Assembly: GCF_902499125.1 (NCBI RefSeq)
Contig: NZ_CABVPX010000007.1
Coordinates: 1 to 64,000 of the forward strand
Length of the DNA: 64,000 bases
Reading direction: 5' to 3'
From: Burkholderia arboris
GTDB taxonomy: Bacteria; Pseudomonadota; Gammaproteobacteria; Burkholderiales; Burkholderiaceae
In this document: in pieces, positions 17,640 to 26,249 of the stretch
Layout: each line of letters starts with the position of its first letter
How positions within the stretch are numbered: position 1 is the stretch's first letter
The notes under the pieces: generated by a model
Seen by the model: the letters and a program-made list of their open reading frames with translations, nothing else
What the model was told of the DNA's origin: nothing
Databases searched by the model: none
Position numbers and translations under genes: made by a program

Positions 17640-18756
17640 GCCGGGCTTCCGTGGGCGCGGCGAAGCGCGCGGTGGTAAAGGCGGACAGGTCGGCGGGCGC
17701 AGCACCGCCCGCGATCCACGGCGCGACGAGATCGGCATGGGTCGCCGCGAGCGTCACGCCGCTGTGGCAGATCGCGATGAACGCGCCGGGATGCGTGGCC
17801 GACGCTTCGTAGACGGGCAGGCCGTCGGGCGTCATGATGCGCAGCGCGCCCCACGCGCGCACGATCCGTGCATGCGCGAGCGCCGGGAACGCGGTGCGGG
17901 CGCGGCGTGCGATGTCGACCATCGCGGGGCGCGTCTGGCCGTCGTCGAGGCCGACGTCTTCGGCCGAATCGCCGAGCAGCACCGAGCCCTCCGGCGTTTG
18001 CCTGACGACCAGCGTCGGATGGTCGAGAAACCGCGCGAGGCGTTCGGTGACCATGATCTGGCCGCGCAACGGCGAGATCGGCGCGCGCAGGTCGACCATC
18101 GGCGCGAGCCGTGCGTTGTCGAGGCCAGCCGCGAGCACGACACGCCCGGCTTCGAGCCGCGTGTCGCGCGTGTCGATCTCGAAGCGCCCGGCGCACGGGC
18201 GGATCTCGGTGACTTCGCTGCGCGGCAGATAGACGCCACCGCACTGCTGGAACGCCTGCAGCATCGCGCGCAGCGTGTAGAGCGGATTCGCGTGGCCGTC
18301 GTTCGGCGACCACAACGCGCCGGCCAGCGACGGCGATGCCGACGGGATGCGCTCGCGCAGCGCCGCCGGATCGAGCACTTCATACGACAGCGCCGCGTCC
18401 TGCCGGTGCAGCGATTCGAGCAGGTCCGCTGCGCTGTCGAGTTCCGCGCGATGCTCGAACAGTTCGATGCCGCCCGGACGTTCGAATGCGCAGTCCACCC
18501 CCGTTTCGCGCTGCAACTGTGCGGCGAATGCAGGCCAGCGCTCGGACGATTCGCGCGACCAGCGCGCATACGGCAGGCAGCGGCCGCCTTTGCCCTGCAC
18601 CCACACGAGCCCGAAATTGCCGCGCGCCGCGCGAAACGCGATGTCGTCGCCGTCGCAGACCGCGACGCTTTTGCCGAGCCGCGCGATGCCCCACGCGATG
18701 GCCATGCCGACGAGACCGCCGCCGGCCACGACGACGTCGAAGCGGCGCACGGTCAT
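17632..18756 (-). CDS. HcnC/DadA-like FAD-dependent amino acid oxidase subunit
   Basis: This 374-residue protein is a D-amino-acid-oxidase-type (DAO) flavoprotein: FDVVVAGGGLVGMAIAWGIARLGKSVAVCDG at the start and a C-terminal GALRIMTPDGLPVYEAS...FIAICHSGVTLA, which lines the flavin in this family. It is the catalytic beta subunit of HcnABC-like heterotrimers; members form hydrogen cyanide from glycine, oxidise opines, or oxidise D-hydroxyproline. No proline racemase, hydratase or semialdehyde dehydrogenase is nearby, so the substrate cannot be fixed. The operon starts here, 149 bp from the divergent LysR. Confidence 0.88.
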   Translation of the reverse strand: MTVRRFDVVVAGGGLVGMAIAWGIARLGKSVAVCDGDDIAFRAARGNFGLVWVQGKGGRCLPYARWSRESSERWPAFAAQLQRETGVDCAFERPGGIELFEHRAELDSAADLLESLHRQDAALSYEVLDPAALRERIPSASPSLAGALWSPNDGHANPLYTLRAMLQAFQQCGGVYLPRSEVTEIRPCAGRFEIDTRDTRLEAGRVVLAAGLDNARLAPMVDLRAPISPLRGQIMVTERLARFLDHPTLVVRQTPEGSVLLGDSAEDVGLDDGQTRPAMVDIARRARTAFPALAHARIVRAWGALRIMTPDGLPVYEASATHPGAFIAICHSGVTLAATHADLVAPWIAGGAAPADLSAFTTARFAAPTEARHV

Positions 18757-18905
18757 GCGCGACTCCGTCGTCGCGGGTGAAACGGTTGCGTGTTATATCC
18801 CATGGCGGCGCGGTTCCTTGCTTTCGTTACGTTGCGGAACCGATGTTCGGACAGGCAAAATGTGCTGTCCAATACAGCTTGATCAACGACCCATAATCCA
18901 GTGTT

Positions 18906-19820
18906 ATGACCACGCCCTCGCTCAGGATTCGTCAGATCGAAGCGTTTCGCGCGGTGATGCAGCGCCACACCGTCACACGCGCCGCGCGCGATCTCCATAT
19001 CTCGCAGCCGGCCGTGAGCCGGCTGATCGCCGATCTCGAGGACCGGATCGGCTTCGTGCTGTTCGAGCGGCAACAGGGGCGCTTCACGCCGACCGCGCAG
19101 GCGCGCGTGTTGTACGAGGAGGTCGAACGCGCGTTCGTCGGGCTCGATCGCGTAGCGCAGGCGGCCGAGCAGATCCGCGCGATGCGGCGCGGCACGCTGC
19201 GCGTGGCCGGCTCGCCGGCCGTCGCACTCGATCTGCTGCCGGAACTCGTCACGCGTTTCTCGCACGCGCATCCGGGCGTCGACATCACGTTGCTCGCGCA
19301 CAGTGCGTCCACTGTCGTCGACAAGGTCGCGTCAGGGCAGTGCGACGTCGGGCTGATCGCCGAACCTGTCCCGCATCCGGCCGTGCGCGGCGAGCGGCTC
19401 GCGGAAGCAGCGATGTGCTGCATCGTGCCGCGCGAGCATCGGCTCGCGCGCAAGCGCGTCGTGCAGCCGGCCGACCTGCGCGACGAATCGTTCATTTCGT
19501 TTCCGCCGAGCTTCGAGGCGCGCAGCGCGATCGACCGCGTGTTCGTCGAGGCCGGCGTGTCGCGGGTGCTGTCGATCGAGGCGCAACTGTCGCAGACGAT
19601 CGTCGCGTTCGTCGCGAACGGTGCGGGCGTCGCGCTGATCGATCCGGTGACGGCTGCATATGCGGGCCAGCGCGTGGCCGTCAAGCCGTTCGAGCCGGCC
19701 GTGCCCGATCACTTCTATCTGGTGACGTCCGCGTCGCAGCCGCTGTCGATGATCGGCGACGCGTTCTGCGCGGATCTGCGCGATGCGTTCGCGAGGATGC
19801 GGGGGAAGGGGGCCGGCTGA
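18906..19820 (+). CDS. LysR-type regulator (OccR/NocR-like) of the flavoenzyme operon
   Basis: This 304-residue LysR protein begins LRIRQIEAFRAVMQRHTVTRAARDLHISQPAVSRLIADLEDRIGFVLFERQQGRFTPT, the pattern of the octopine/nopaline and diaminopimelate regulators (NocR, OccR, LysR proper). It is divergent from the oxidase operon, and this regulator type fits an opine or basic amino acid effector. The effector domain is full length. Confidence 0.9.
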   Translation: MTTPSLRIRQIEAFRAVMQRHTVTRAARDLHISQPAVSRLIADLEDRIGFVLFERQQGRFTPTAQARVLYEEVERAFVGLDRVAQAAEQIRAMRRGTLRVAGSPAVALDLLPELVTRFSHAHPGVDITLLAHSASTVVDKVASGQCDVGLIAEPVPHPAVRGERLAEAAMCCIVPREHRLARKRVVQPADLRDESFISFPPSFEARSAIDRVFVEAGVSRVLSIEAQLSQTIVAFVANGAGVALIDPVTAAYAGQRVAVKPFEPAVPDHFYLVTSASQPLSMIGDAFCADLRDAFARMRGKGAG

Positions 19821-19888
19821 TCCGGCGGGGAGGGGGGCCGTCACGACCGCGCCGGGCGCCCTTCCCGGGCACCGCGGCGCGGGGTCGT

Positions 19889-21916
19889 TCAAGCGACTGC
19901 CGTGTCGGTGGCTTCCACGGCTGCGGGCGCCGTAGCAGCCGCGCCCGCCAGCCGCCGGTAACGCGCGAGCGCCCACAGCGGGAAGTACGCGGTATAGCCG
20001 TGATACTTCAGGTAGAAGATGCGCGGGAAACCCGGCGCATTGTGCGAGCGGTGCCACCAGAAGCCGTCTTCCTGCTGCACCGACTGCAGATACGCGATGC
20101 CGCGCTTCACCGAATCGGATTCGCAATCGCCGAACGCCATCTGCGCGAGCAGTGCCCACGCGGTGAAGTTCGACGTGCTTTCGCCGCCGTTCGTGCCGCC
20201 CAGCTTCGGGTCGATATAGCTGTCGTTCGTTTCGCCCCAGCCGCCGTCCGCGTGCTGCCGCGCGCGCAGCCATTCGATCGCGCGCGCAATGTACGGCTGC
20301 GACTTGTCCTCGCCGGCGAGCGCGAGGCCGGCCAGCACGCTCCACGTGCCGTAGATGTAGTTCGTCCCCCAGCGGCCCCACCAGCTGCCGTCGGGCTGCT
20401 GCGTGCGCTTCACGTACTCGATGCAGCGCGCGAGCGATGCGCGGTCTTCCGCGCGTTTCGTCACGCCGAAGCACAGCAGCACGCGGCCCGATACGTCTTC
20501 GGTCGGCGGATCGAGCAGCGCGCCGTGATCGGCGAACGGGATCGCGTTCAAGTACAGGCGGTCGCAATCGGCATCGAATGCCGCGAAGCCGCCGTTGCGC
20601 GATTGCAGCCCGCGCATCCAGTCGAGCGCGCGCGCGACACGCCGCGCATGCGGGTTCGTACCGTCCGTGTTGCGATGCGTGCGGCCGCGGCGATCGAGCA
20701 TCGCGGTGACGACCGCCGTGTCGTCGATGTCGGGGTAGTACGGGTTCGCATACTGGAACGCCCAGCCGCCCGGCTCGACGTCGGCCGGTGCGTTCTCGAT
20801 CCAGTCGCCGCGCAGGTCGTTGACCTGGCGCACGGCCAGCCAGTCGTACGCGCGTGCGATGCGTTCATCGAGTTCGCGCAGCGCGCCCGACGCTGTGTCG
20901 TCGCCTTCCGGCGCCGCGACGCCGCGTGCCTGTTCGAGCGCCATCGTGCTCCACGCCGTGTCCCACACCGGCGACAGGCACGGCTGGCAATACATGCTGC
21001 CGTCCGGCCGCGTGACCAGCAGCTTCTCCAGCGCGTTTTCGCAATCGCGCCGCAGCGGATGGTCGTCCGGGTAGCCGAGCACCTGCATCATCTGGTAGCC
21101 GTAGACGATCGGCGGGAAGATGCCGCCGAGCCCGTCCTCGCCGTTCATGCGTTCCGCGCACCACGCTTCCGCATGCCGGATCGCGCGCTGTCGCAGGCCT
21201 TTCGGCATCAGCGGCTCGATATGGCGCACCGTGCGGTCGAGCGCGAGGAATACCTTGCGCATGCCGCTCGCGGGGGGGAAGTACTGGCGTTCCTCGTCCG
21301 GCGGCGTGACGAACAGCTCGCGGATCGAGATGTTGCGCGGATTGCGCGCACGCGCCTTCAGTGAGCACAGCACCAGCAGCGGCACCATCGTCGTGCGTGC
21401 CCAGTACGCGACCTTGTACATCGAGATCGGCACCCACTTCGGGAACAGCACGAATTCGATCGGCATGAACGGCGCCGCGCGCCACGGCACCTGGCCGAAC
21501 GTCGCGAGCAGGATGCGCGTGAACACGTTCGCGCGCGCCGCGCCGCCGAGCTTCAGGATGGCATCGCGCGCGCGAACCATGTGCGGCGCGTGTTCGCTGT
21601 CGCCGGCCGCCTTCAGCGCGAAGTACGCCTTCACGCTGCACGACACGTCCGGCGCACCGTCGACGTACAGATCCCAGGCGCCATGCGTGCCGAGCCGCTG
21701 GGTCGCGCGCAGGTAACGCGCCATCTTCTCCTGGCGCACGTCGTCGATCTTGTCCATGAAATGCATCATCAGGATGTATTCCGCGGTGATCGTCGCGTCG
21801 GATTCGAGTTCGAAACACCAGCTGCCGTCGGGCTGCTGAAGACGCACGAGCGCGTCGCGTCCACGGGCGATTGCGGTGTCGAGCGCGGACCAGGGAGAAG
21901 GGGCGGGTTTAGTCAT
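19889..21916 (-). CDS. shc: Squalene-hopene cyclase
   Basis: This 675-residue enzyme cyclises squalene to hopene/hopanol for hopanoid membrane lipids. It has the class II cyclase acid motif DIDD (about residues 396-399, in YYPDIDDTAV) and at least four QW repeats (such as QPDGSWCFELESD near the N-terminus and QQPDGSWWGRWG, QHADGGWGETNDS, QQEDGFWWHRS near the C-terminus). The length is normal for the bacterial enzyme. I used the ATG at 21916; another ATG lies four codons upstream. No other hopanoid genes are in the window, and a TetR gene lies divergently 64 bp away. Confidence 0.95.
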   Translation of the reverse strand: MTKPAPSPWSALDTAIARGRDALVRLQQPDGSWCFELESDATITAEYILMMHFMDKIDDVRQEKMARYLRATQRLGTHGAWDLYVDGAPDVSCSVKAYFALKAAGDSEHAPHMVRARDAILKLGGAARANVFTRILLATFGQVPWRAAPFMPIEFVLFPKWVPISMYKVAYWARTTMVPLLVLCSLKARARNPRNISIRELFVTPPDEERQYFPPASGMRKVFLALDRTVRHIEPLMPKGLRQRAIRHAEAWCAERMNGEDGLGGIFPPIVYGYQMMQVLGYPDDHPLRRDCENALEKLLVTRPDGSMYCQPCLSPVWDTAWSTMALEQARGVAAPEGDDTASGALRELDERIARAYDWLAVRQVNDLRGDWIENAPADVEPGGWAFQYANPYYPDIDDTAVVTAMLDRRGRTHRNTDGTNPHARRVARALDWMRGLQSRNGGFAAFDADCDRLYLNAIPFADHGALLDPPTEDVSGRVLLCFGVTKRAEDRASLARCIEYVKRTQQPDGSWWGRWGTNYIYGTWSVLAGLALAGEDKSQPYIARAIEWLRARQHADGGWGETNDSYIDPKLGGTNGGESTSNFTAWALLAQMAFGDCESDSVKRGIAYLQSVQQEDGFWWHRSHNAPGFPRIFYLKYHGYTAYFPLWALARYRRLAGAAATAPAAVEATDTAVA

Positions 21917-21980
21917 GCGGCGGATCATACCATCCAGCCGGAATGTTTATACCGAGACGCCGGGTGCTACCATCCGCACC

Positions 21981-22664
21981 ATGAAAAAACGCCTCGAACC
22001 CGCGCCGCACGACGTGTCCGCGCCTGTCGAACCGGCTGGAACGGCCGGTGCACGGGCGTCCGAAGGATCACCGGCGCCGGCCGCCGCCGTCGCCGGTGTG
22101 CGTCGGAAAAAAGCGCCGGATCAGGTGCGGGCGCAGTTGCTGGCGGCTGCGTCGGAAATCGCGACACATCACGGCGTGGCCGGGCTCACGCTCGATGCGG
22201 TGGCCGAGCGCGCCGGCGTGACGAAAGGCGCGCTGCAGTATCACTTCGCGAACAAGCAGGGGTTGCTGGATGCGCTGTTCGGGCAGGCGACCGAGCGCTT
22301 CGGCGCGCAGATGGCCGCGCGAATGGCGGCGGATTCAGGCGGCGACGGCGCGGCGGCGCGTGCTTATCTGCATGCGGTGCTCGATGCGGCCAATCCGGCC
22401 GCGAGTACCGACGTGCTGCGCGTGCTGGTCGCATCGATGATTACCGAGCAGGACACGCGCGAGCGATGGTCGGTGCCGATGCGCGAATGGACGCGGCCCG
22501 ATCCCGTGCCGCTCGCGCAGGCCGCGACGCTGATGATCTGCCGGCTCGCCGCCGACGGGCTGTGGATTTCGGAATTGCTCGACAGCATCGAGGTATCGGC
22601 CGAATTGCGCGCGGAGATCGTTCGGCAGCTCGACTCGATGAGCAAGGGTGTGTTTCCGCGGTAA
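21981..22664 (+). CDS. TetR-family transcriptional regulator
   Basis: This 227-residue protein has an extended Pro/Ala-rich N-terminus of about 45 residues, then the TetR HTH (VRAQLLAAASEIATHHGVAGLTLDAVAERAGVTKGALQYHFANKQGLLDALF, about residues 50-102) and an all-helical ligand domain. It is divergent from shc, with only 64 bp between the start codons, so it probably represses or tunes the cyclase gene and itself. Confidence 0.88.
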   Translation: MKKRLEPAPHDVSAPVEPAGTAGARASEGSPAPAAAVAGVRRKKAPDQVRAQLLAAASEIATHHGVAGLTLDAVAERAGVTKGALQYHFANKQGLLDALFGQATERFGAQMAARMAADSGGDGAAARAYLHAVLDAANPAASTDVLRVLVASMITEQDTRERWSVPMREWTRPDPVPLAQAATLMICRLAADGLWISELLDSIEVSAELRAEIVRQLDSMSKGVFPR

Positions 22665-22786
22665 CGCACGGCAGGGGTTTTGTATCATCGGAAGCCGGAA
22701 TTCAAGTAAGGCAGGCGTAGGACCGTGCGCGGATGCGGGCCGCGACCGCCTGACGACAAGACCGCGAACCCATTGCCGGAGAGAGC

Positions 22787-23815
22787 ATGGTGCAGGTATT
22801 CGATGGCCGGATGACCAATCCGGAAACCATTTCGCCGACGGAGATCGCGCATGCCTGCGAGCAGCACGGGCGGGTGGTTGTCCAGTTCAGCAAGCCCGAC
22901 GCCTACGGCCCGGACATCCTGCAATCGCTGAACGAGGCTTGCCGGCTGGCCGGGGATCGGCTCCAGGTCCGTTTCTACGGTCACTACCAGACGTCGTTCG
23001 ATGCGGCCGTGCTGCGCCAATTGCCTGAAACACGCGACCTGTCGGTCGATTGCCTGACCGAGATCGTCCATGAAGAGGAAATCGGCGGGCTGCCGGGGTT
23101 GAAACGGCTGGGCTTCGGTGTGTTCAATCTGAACCGGCCGGATTTCCTCGACACGATCGAACTGGGCCGGCTCGAGCGGCTGATGCTGTCGGAAAACGAA
23201 AAGCGAAACATCGACCTGTCGCCGCTGGCGAAATGCGGATCGTTGACCGAACTCTTCGTCCAGGGCCATGCCAAGGGCATCGACGCGATTGCGAGCTTGC
23301 CCGGGTTGCGCAAGCTGACGCTCAGTTGCTATGCGAAAAAGTATCCGCTCGGCTTCATCCAGGCGAGCCCGGGCCTGAAGGAAATGACGTTGCTCCTGGG
23401 CGGTCGCGACAATCTCGACGATCTGTCGAGCCCCACCATCGAACTGCTGCAGGTCCTTCGTGTGCGCGGGCTGTCCACGATGGGTGACCTGTCGCGCTTG
23501 CCGTCGCTTTCCGCGCTGCGCATCGAGGATCAGCTGCAGCTGTCGACGCTGGATCTGTCCGGCGCAAGGCTGGAACGGCTGTCGCTGTTCAATTGCAAGA
23601 AGCTGGCCACACTGGTCGGGCTGGATGAGCAGGACAGGCTGCGGGAGTTTCGCGCGCTGGAGGTGGCGCTCGACCTCAATGCGTTGCGCGATCGCGATTG
23701 GTCGCCGGTTGCGCGTTCTGTCAGGCTGTTTTCGGGCAGCAGGAAGTGGAACGAAGATGCCACGGTTCGGCTGGCTGCGCGCGGGTTGGGGGAGGAGGGT
23801 AGCCTTTGGCCGTGA
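22787..23815 (+). CDS. Leucine-rich-repeat-like protein, unknown function
   Basis: This 342-residue soluble protein without signal peptide or membrane span has irregular leucine-rich repeats from about residue 105 to 290: LPGLKRLGFGVF, LGRLERLMLSENE, CGSLTELFVQG, LPGLRKLTLSCY, SPGLKEMTLLLG, LPSLSALRIEDQLQLSTLDLSGARLERLSLFNC. Such cytoplasmic LRR proteins usually bind other proteins. The N-terminal 90 residues are of a type that I do not recognise. It stands alone, with over 100 bp on both sides. Confidence 0.7.
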   Translation: MVQVFDGRMTNPETISPTEIAHACEQHGRVVVQFSKPDAYGPDILQSLNEACRLAGDRLQVRFYGHYQTSFDAAVLRQLPETRDLSVDCLTEIVHEEEIGGLPGLKRLGFGVFNLNRPDFLDTIELGRLERLMLSENEKRNIDLSPLAKCGSLTELFVQGHAKGIDAIASLPGLRKLTLSCYAKKYPLGFIQASPGLKEMTLLLGGRDNLDDLSSPTIELLQVLRVRGLSTMGDLSRLPSLSALRIEDQLQLSTLDLSGARLERLSLFNCKKLATLVGLDEQDRLREFRALEVALDLNALRDRDWSPVARSVRLFSGSRKWNEDATVRLAARGLGEEGSLWP

Positions 23816-23926
23816 TCGGTGCGGGGCGATGATTGTGTGAGTGCCGGCTTTGCGTGCGCAGCGCGTTGAAGCCTGTTGCGTCGAACTTGCTTGCGCCGGA
23901 TTGGGCAGTTGATTATTCTGAGGCAC

Positions 23927-23983
23927 ATGAACCGACCGTCTACCCATTCGATTATTTGCGCCGCACTTTTGCCGGCGGGGTAG
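23927..23983 (+). CDS. Possible leader peptide (18 codons) upstream of a terminator
   Basis: An ATG with GAGG 3 bp upstream opens an 18-codon frame (MNRPSTHSIICAALLPAG) that ends in TAG; 25 bp later there is a strong terminator stem, and then a kinase gene. Short ORF plus terminator plus gene is the layout of a transcription attenuator or of a small RNA gene. There is no run of a single regulatory codon, so I cannot say what it would sense. Confidence 0.4.
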   Translation: MNRPSTHSIICAALLPAG

Positions 23984-24008
23984 CCATCGACTGAACGTTT
24001 GTCATCAC

Positions 24009-24037
24009 AACCCGCCCGGAAGGCGGGTTTTTGCTTT
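24009..24037 (+). terminator. Rho-independent terminator between short ORF and kinase gene
   Basis: A perfect 8-bp stem (AACCCGCC at 24009-24016, GGCGGGTT at 24022-24029) with a 5-base loop is followed by TTTGCTTT. It ends 27 bp in front of the kinase start codon. Confidence 0.85.
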
Positions 24038-24063
24038 CTGGGCTATCCACGGAGCGCCTGGAT

Positions 24064-24603
24064 ATGCAGACCGAGAGTTCACTTCACGCTGTGCCATCGA
24101 GCGACGCGGCGTTGCTCCACATGGTATGCGGCAAGATCGCGTCGGGGAAGTCGACGCTCACCGCGAGGCTCGCGAGCGAACAGCGGACCGTACTGCTCAG
24201 TGAGGACGTGTGGCTCGCCCGGCTCTATCCGGGGGAGATTCTGTCGGTCGATGATTATGTTCGATGTGCTAAGCGCGTCAAGGATGTGATCGGGGATCAC
24301 GTCTGCGCCTTACTGCGGGCGGGGGTTTCGGTGGTGCTCGATTTTCCGTTCAATACCGTGGCGGCGCGTGCTTGGGGGCTTGGGGTTTCGAAGGCCGCCG
24401 GCCGTGATCATCGGCTTCATTTCCTCGATGTTGGCGATGCGGTTTGCAAAGCACGGCTGCACGCGCGCAATGCGCGAGGGGAGCATCCGTTTCAGGCGTC
24501 GGAGGCGGAGTTCGAGTTGATTACCCGGTACTTCGTTGCGCCGGGTGGGGAGGAGGGGTTGAATGTCGTGGTTCATGACGAAGCGGGGATCGTCGATGCG
24601 TAG
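24064..24603 (+). CDS. Small P-loop ATP-binding protein (zeta-toxin/kinase-like)
   Basis: This 179-residue protein has a Walker A motif (VCGKIASGKSTLTARLA, about residues 21-37) and an AAA_33/zeta-toxin-like layout: hydrophobic strand VVLDFPFN (Walker B-like, about 94-101) and a later lid region CKARLHARNARGEHPF. Such enzymes phosphorylate small metabolites or nucleotides. The start at 24064 has GGAG 9 bp upstream. It follows a terminator that would have to be read through or bypassed. The substrate is unknown. Confidence 0.75.
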   Translation: MQTESSLHAVPSSDAALLHMVCGKIASGKSTLTARLASEQRTVLLSEDVWLARLYPGEILSVDDYVRCAKRVKDVIGDHVCALLRAGVSVVLDFPFNTVAARAWGLGVSKAAGRDHRLHFLDVGDAVCKARLHARNARGEHPFQASEAEFELITRYFVAPGGEEGLNVVVHDEAGIVDA

Positions 24604-24733
24604 GGCTCGAGCGGACCTTCCGGGGGAGCGTCGAGTATGCTGTCGCTCGTTGCTTCGGCCGGTTTCGGACCGCCTGTCGTCTGTTGCTGGCGCAAGTGAG
24701 TGACTGCTGCCGACCCTGAACGGCCCTTTAGAT

Positions 24734-24892
24734 TCATCCAAAGCGGCCAATCGTTGTGACCTGCAGCGGGATTTTGTAGCCACGCTCGATGAGTATCTTG
24801 GCCTCGGCGCGACTGCGGAATCATTCCCGATTTAATCGCTTCTCCCACAGCGTACCGTTGGAACCTTCAACGGAGTCGTTCTGCCAAGGGCG
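24734..24892 (-). pseudogene. IS3-family (IS407-type) transposase OrfB remnant
   Basis: Read on the minus strand from 24892, 53 codons give RPWQNDSVEGSNGTLWEKR then LNRE, a stop, then FRSRAEAKILIERG. This is a clear echo of the C-terminal integrase segment of IS3-family transposases (PWQNGYVESFNGKLRDECLNREWFRSRAEAK). The stop replaces the expected Trp, and homology ends after ILIERG. No inverted repeats or orfA are visible. It is a scar of a lost insertion sequence. Confidence 0.75.
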
Positions 24893-24952
24893 GCAAGAAC
24901 GGACACAGTGTGTACGATCTGGTCTTCAAGAAAACCATCCAAGGAGAGTGGA

Positions 24953-25186
24953 ATGAATCCGGAACAGGCCCGAGCCGAAGAAACCCAGGCGATGGAGCGC
25001 ATGGTGGCCGCCACGCTGCGCGTGCAGAGTACGTTCGCCTCGATGCAGAAGCAATTTCCGCCGCAAGGCAGCGGCGAGCCTTCGCCGTTCGCGCTGCAAA
25101 CCTTCGATGCCGCCCTGCAGGAACTTGAAGACGCACAGGCCGCGTTCGATGCGCTGCTGAACGATCTGATCGACGGTAACCGCTAA
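24953..25186 (+). CDS. Small hypothetical protein, helical
   Basis: This 77-residue acidic, probably helical protein (MNPEQARAEETQAMERMVAATLRVQ...ALQELEDAQAAFDALLNDLIDGNR) has a good ribosome-binding site (AAGGAGAG) just upstream of the ATG at 24953. There is no signal peptide. It has Burkholderia codon bias, unlike its flanks. I do not recognise the family. Confidence 0.6.
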   Translation: MNPEQARAEETQAMERMVAATLRVQSTFASMQKQFPPQGSGEPSPFALQTFDAALQELEDAQAAFDALLNDLIDGNR

Positions 25187-25430
25187 AGGCTAAGCCCTTA
25201 CCTTATCTGCACCGATTGTCGACGATCTAAAAAGCTGTGTCGAACGGCCGTTTGTGGCCGGCTGCCGCCCGATGTAGCCGGCCGTGGTTGACCGGCGGCC
25301 GACGTCTGCGAGCGGCGACCTCTGATCCCTTTCAGTCTCCCGGTTTCCCGTAAAGCGACCATTCGGCAGCGCGGGCTTCAAGTCCGCGCAGCGTGTACCA
25401 TGCACGTTCTCACACATACGGCGGTTCGCG

Positions 25431-26249
25431 ATGAAAAGCATCCTGGTCGCTTCAGGTCGTGCCAAGCTCGCAACGGAAGTGTTCGGAAGCGGGGAACCGA
25501 TTGTATTTTTGCACGCCCGGGTCGCCGATCGCAGGATGTGGAGCCAGCAGATGCACGCAATCGGCGAAAGCAACCAAGCTATCGCCTATGACCGACGCGG
25601 ATTTGGCGAAACGGTTGCCGCGGCAGAGGACCACTCTGCCGTTGAAGATTTGATCGCCGTTCTCCAATTGGTGGCAGGTGGATCTCCTGCGATAGTCGTT
25701 GCCTGCTCTCAGGGTGGAGGCATCGCTCTCGACGCAGCTCTTCGGTATCCGTCGTATGTTCGCGGACTCGTTCTTGTCGCGCCGAGTGTGACAGGTGCGC
25801 CAAAAATGACTCATGCAGCGCGGGTTGAAGATCTGATCACCCGTTTGGCGGCGGCAGAAGCGAGGAGAGATATTGACGAGGCCGTCACAATTCGAACCAG
25901 GCTCTGGCTTGATGGTCCGTTTCAACCTGAGGGGCGTGTGACGGGTGAAGCTCGCAAACTGTTTGACGAGATGAACGTTGCCGCTCTCGGTTTGCCGCCG
26001 ACGGGCATGAACACGGATGCACCGATCGCTTACGCACGGTTGAGGGAGCTATTTGTACCGACGCTGGTAATGTGTGGGGATCTGGACCTCCCCGGAATTC
26101 AGGAGCGAAGTCGTTACGTCGCGGCAAACGTATCCCGCGGGACGTTCCATCAGGTATCAGGAACCGCACATTTGCCGTCCCTCGAACGGCCTCAGGAGCT
26201 TACGGGCGTGATCGCGGGGTTCATCAATCAATGTAAAGCTCTGCAGTAG
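25431..26249 (+). CDS. Alpha/beta hydrolase
   Basis: This 272-residue protein has the alpha/beta-hydrolase layout: AYDRRGFGET (about 51-60), nucleophile elbow VVACSQGGG (about 84-92, the Ser within Sm-x-S-x-G), acid PTLVMCGDLDLPG (about 206-218) and a C-terminal His in SGTAHLPSLERP. The oxyanion segment FLHARVADRRMW differs from the usual HG pattern, which is a little odd. Codons are less GC-biased than the surrounding genes, consistent with transfer. Substrate unknown. Confidence 0.85.
   Translation: MKSILVASGRAKLATEVFGSGEPIVFLHARVADRRMWSQQMHAIGESNQAIAYDRRGFGETVAAAEDHSAVEDLIAVLQLVAGGSPAIVVACSQGGGIALDAALRYPSYVRGLVLVAPSVTGAPKMTHAARVEDLITRLAAAEARRDIDEAVTIRTRLWLDGPFQPEGRVTGEARKLFDEMNVAALGLPPTGMNTDAPIAYARLRELFVPTLVMCGDLDLPGIQERSRYVAANVSRGTFHQVSGTAHLPSLERPQELTGVIAGFINQCKALQ

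Noticed and set aside
15081..19820. Calling the three-subunit flavoenzyme hydrogen cyanide synthase
   Set aside because: Subunit architecture is shared with opine and D-hydroxyproline dehydrogenases. The associated binding protein and OccR/NocR-like regulator fit an imported substrate better than glycine.
18347..21364. A 1005-codon plus-strand frame crossing the oxidase, LysR and cyclase genes
   Set aside because: It is a GC-driven out-of-phase or antisense frame over three well-supported genes; its composition is Arg/Ala-rich and it has no motif.
24064..24603. A toxin-antitoxin pair formed by the P-loop protein (zeta-like) and the 77-residue protein at 24953
   Set aside because: The genes are 350 bp apart with an IS scar between them, and the small protein has no antitoxin feature. 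The kinase motif alone does not support a toxin.
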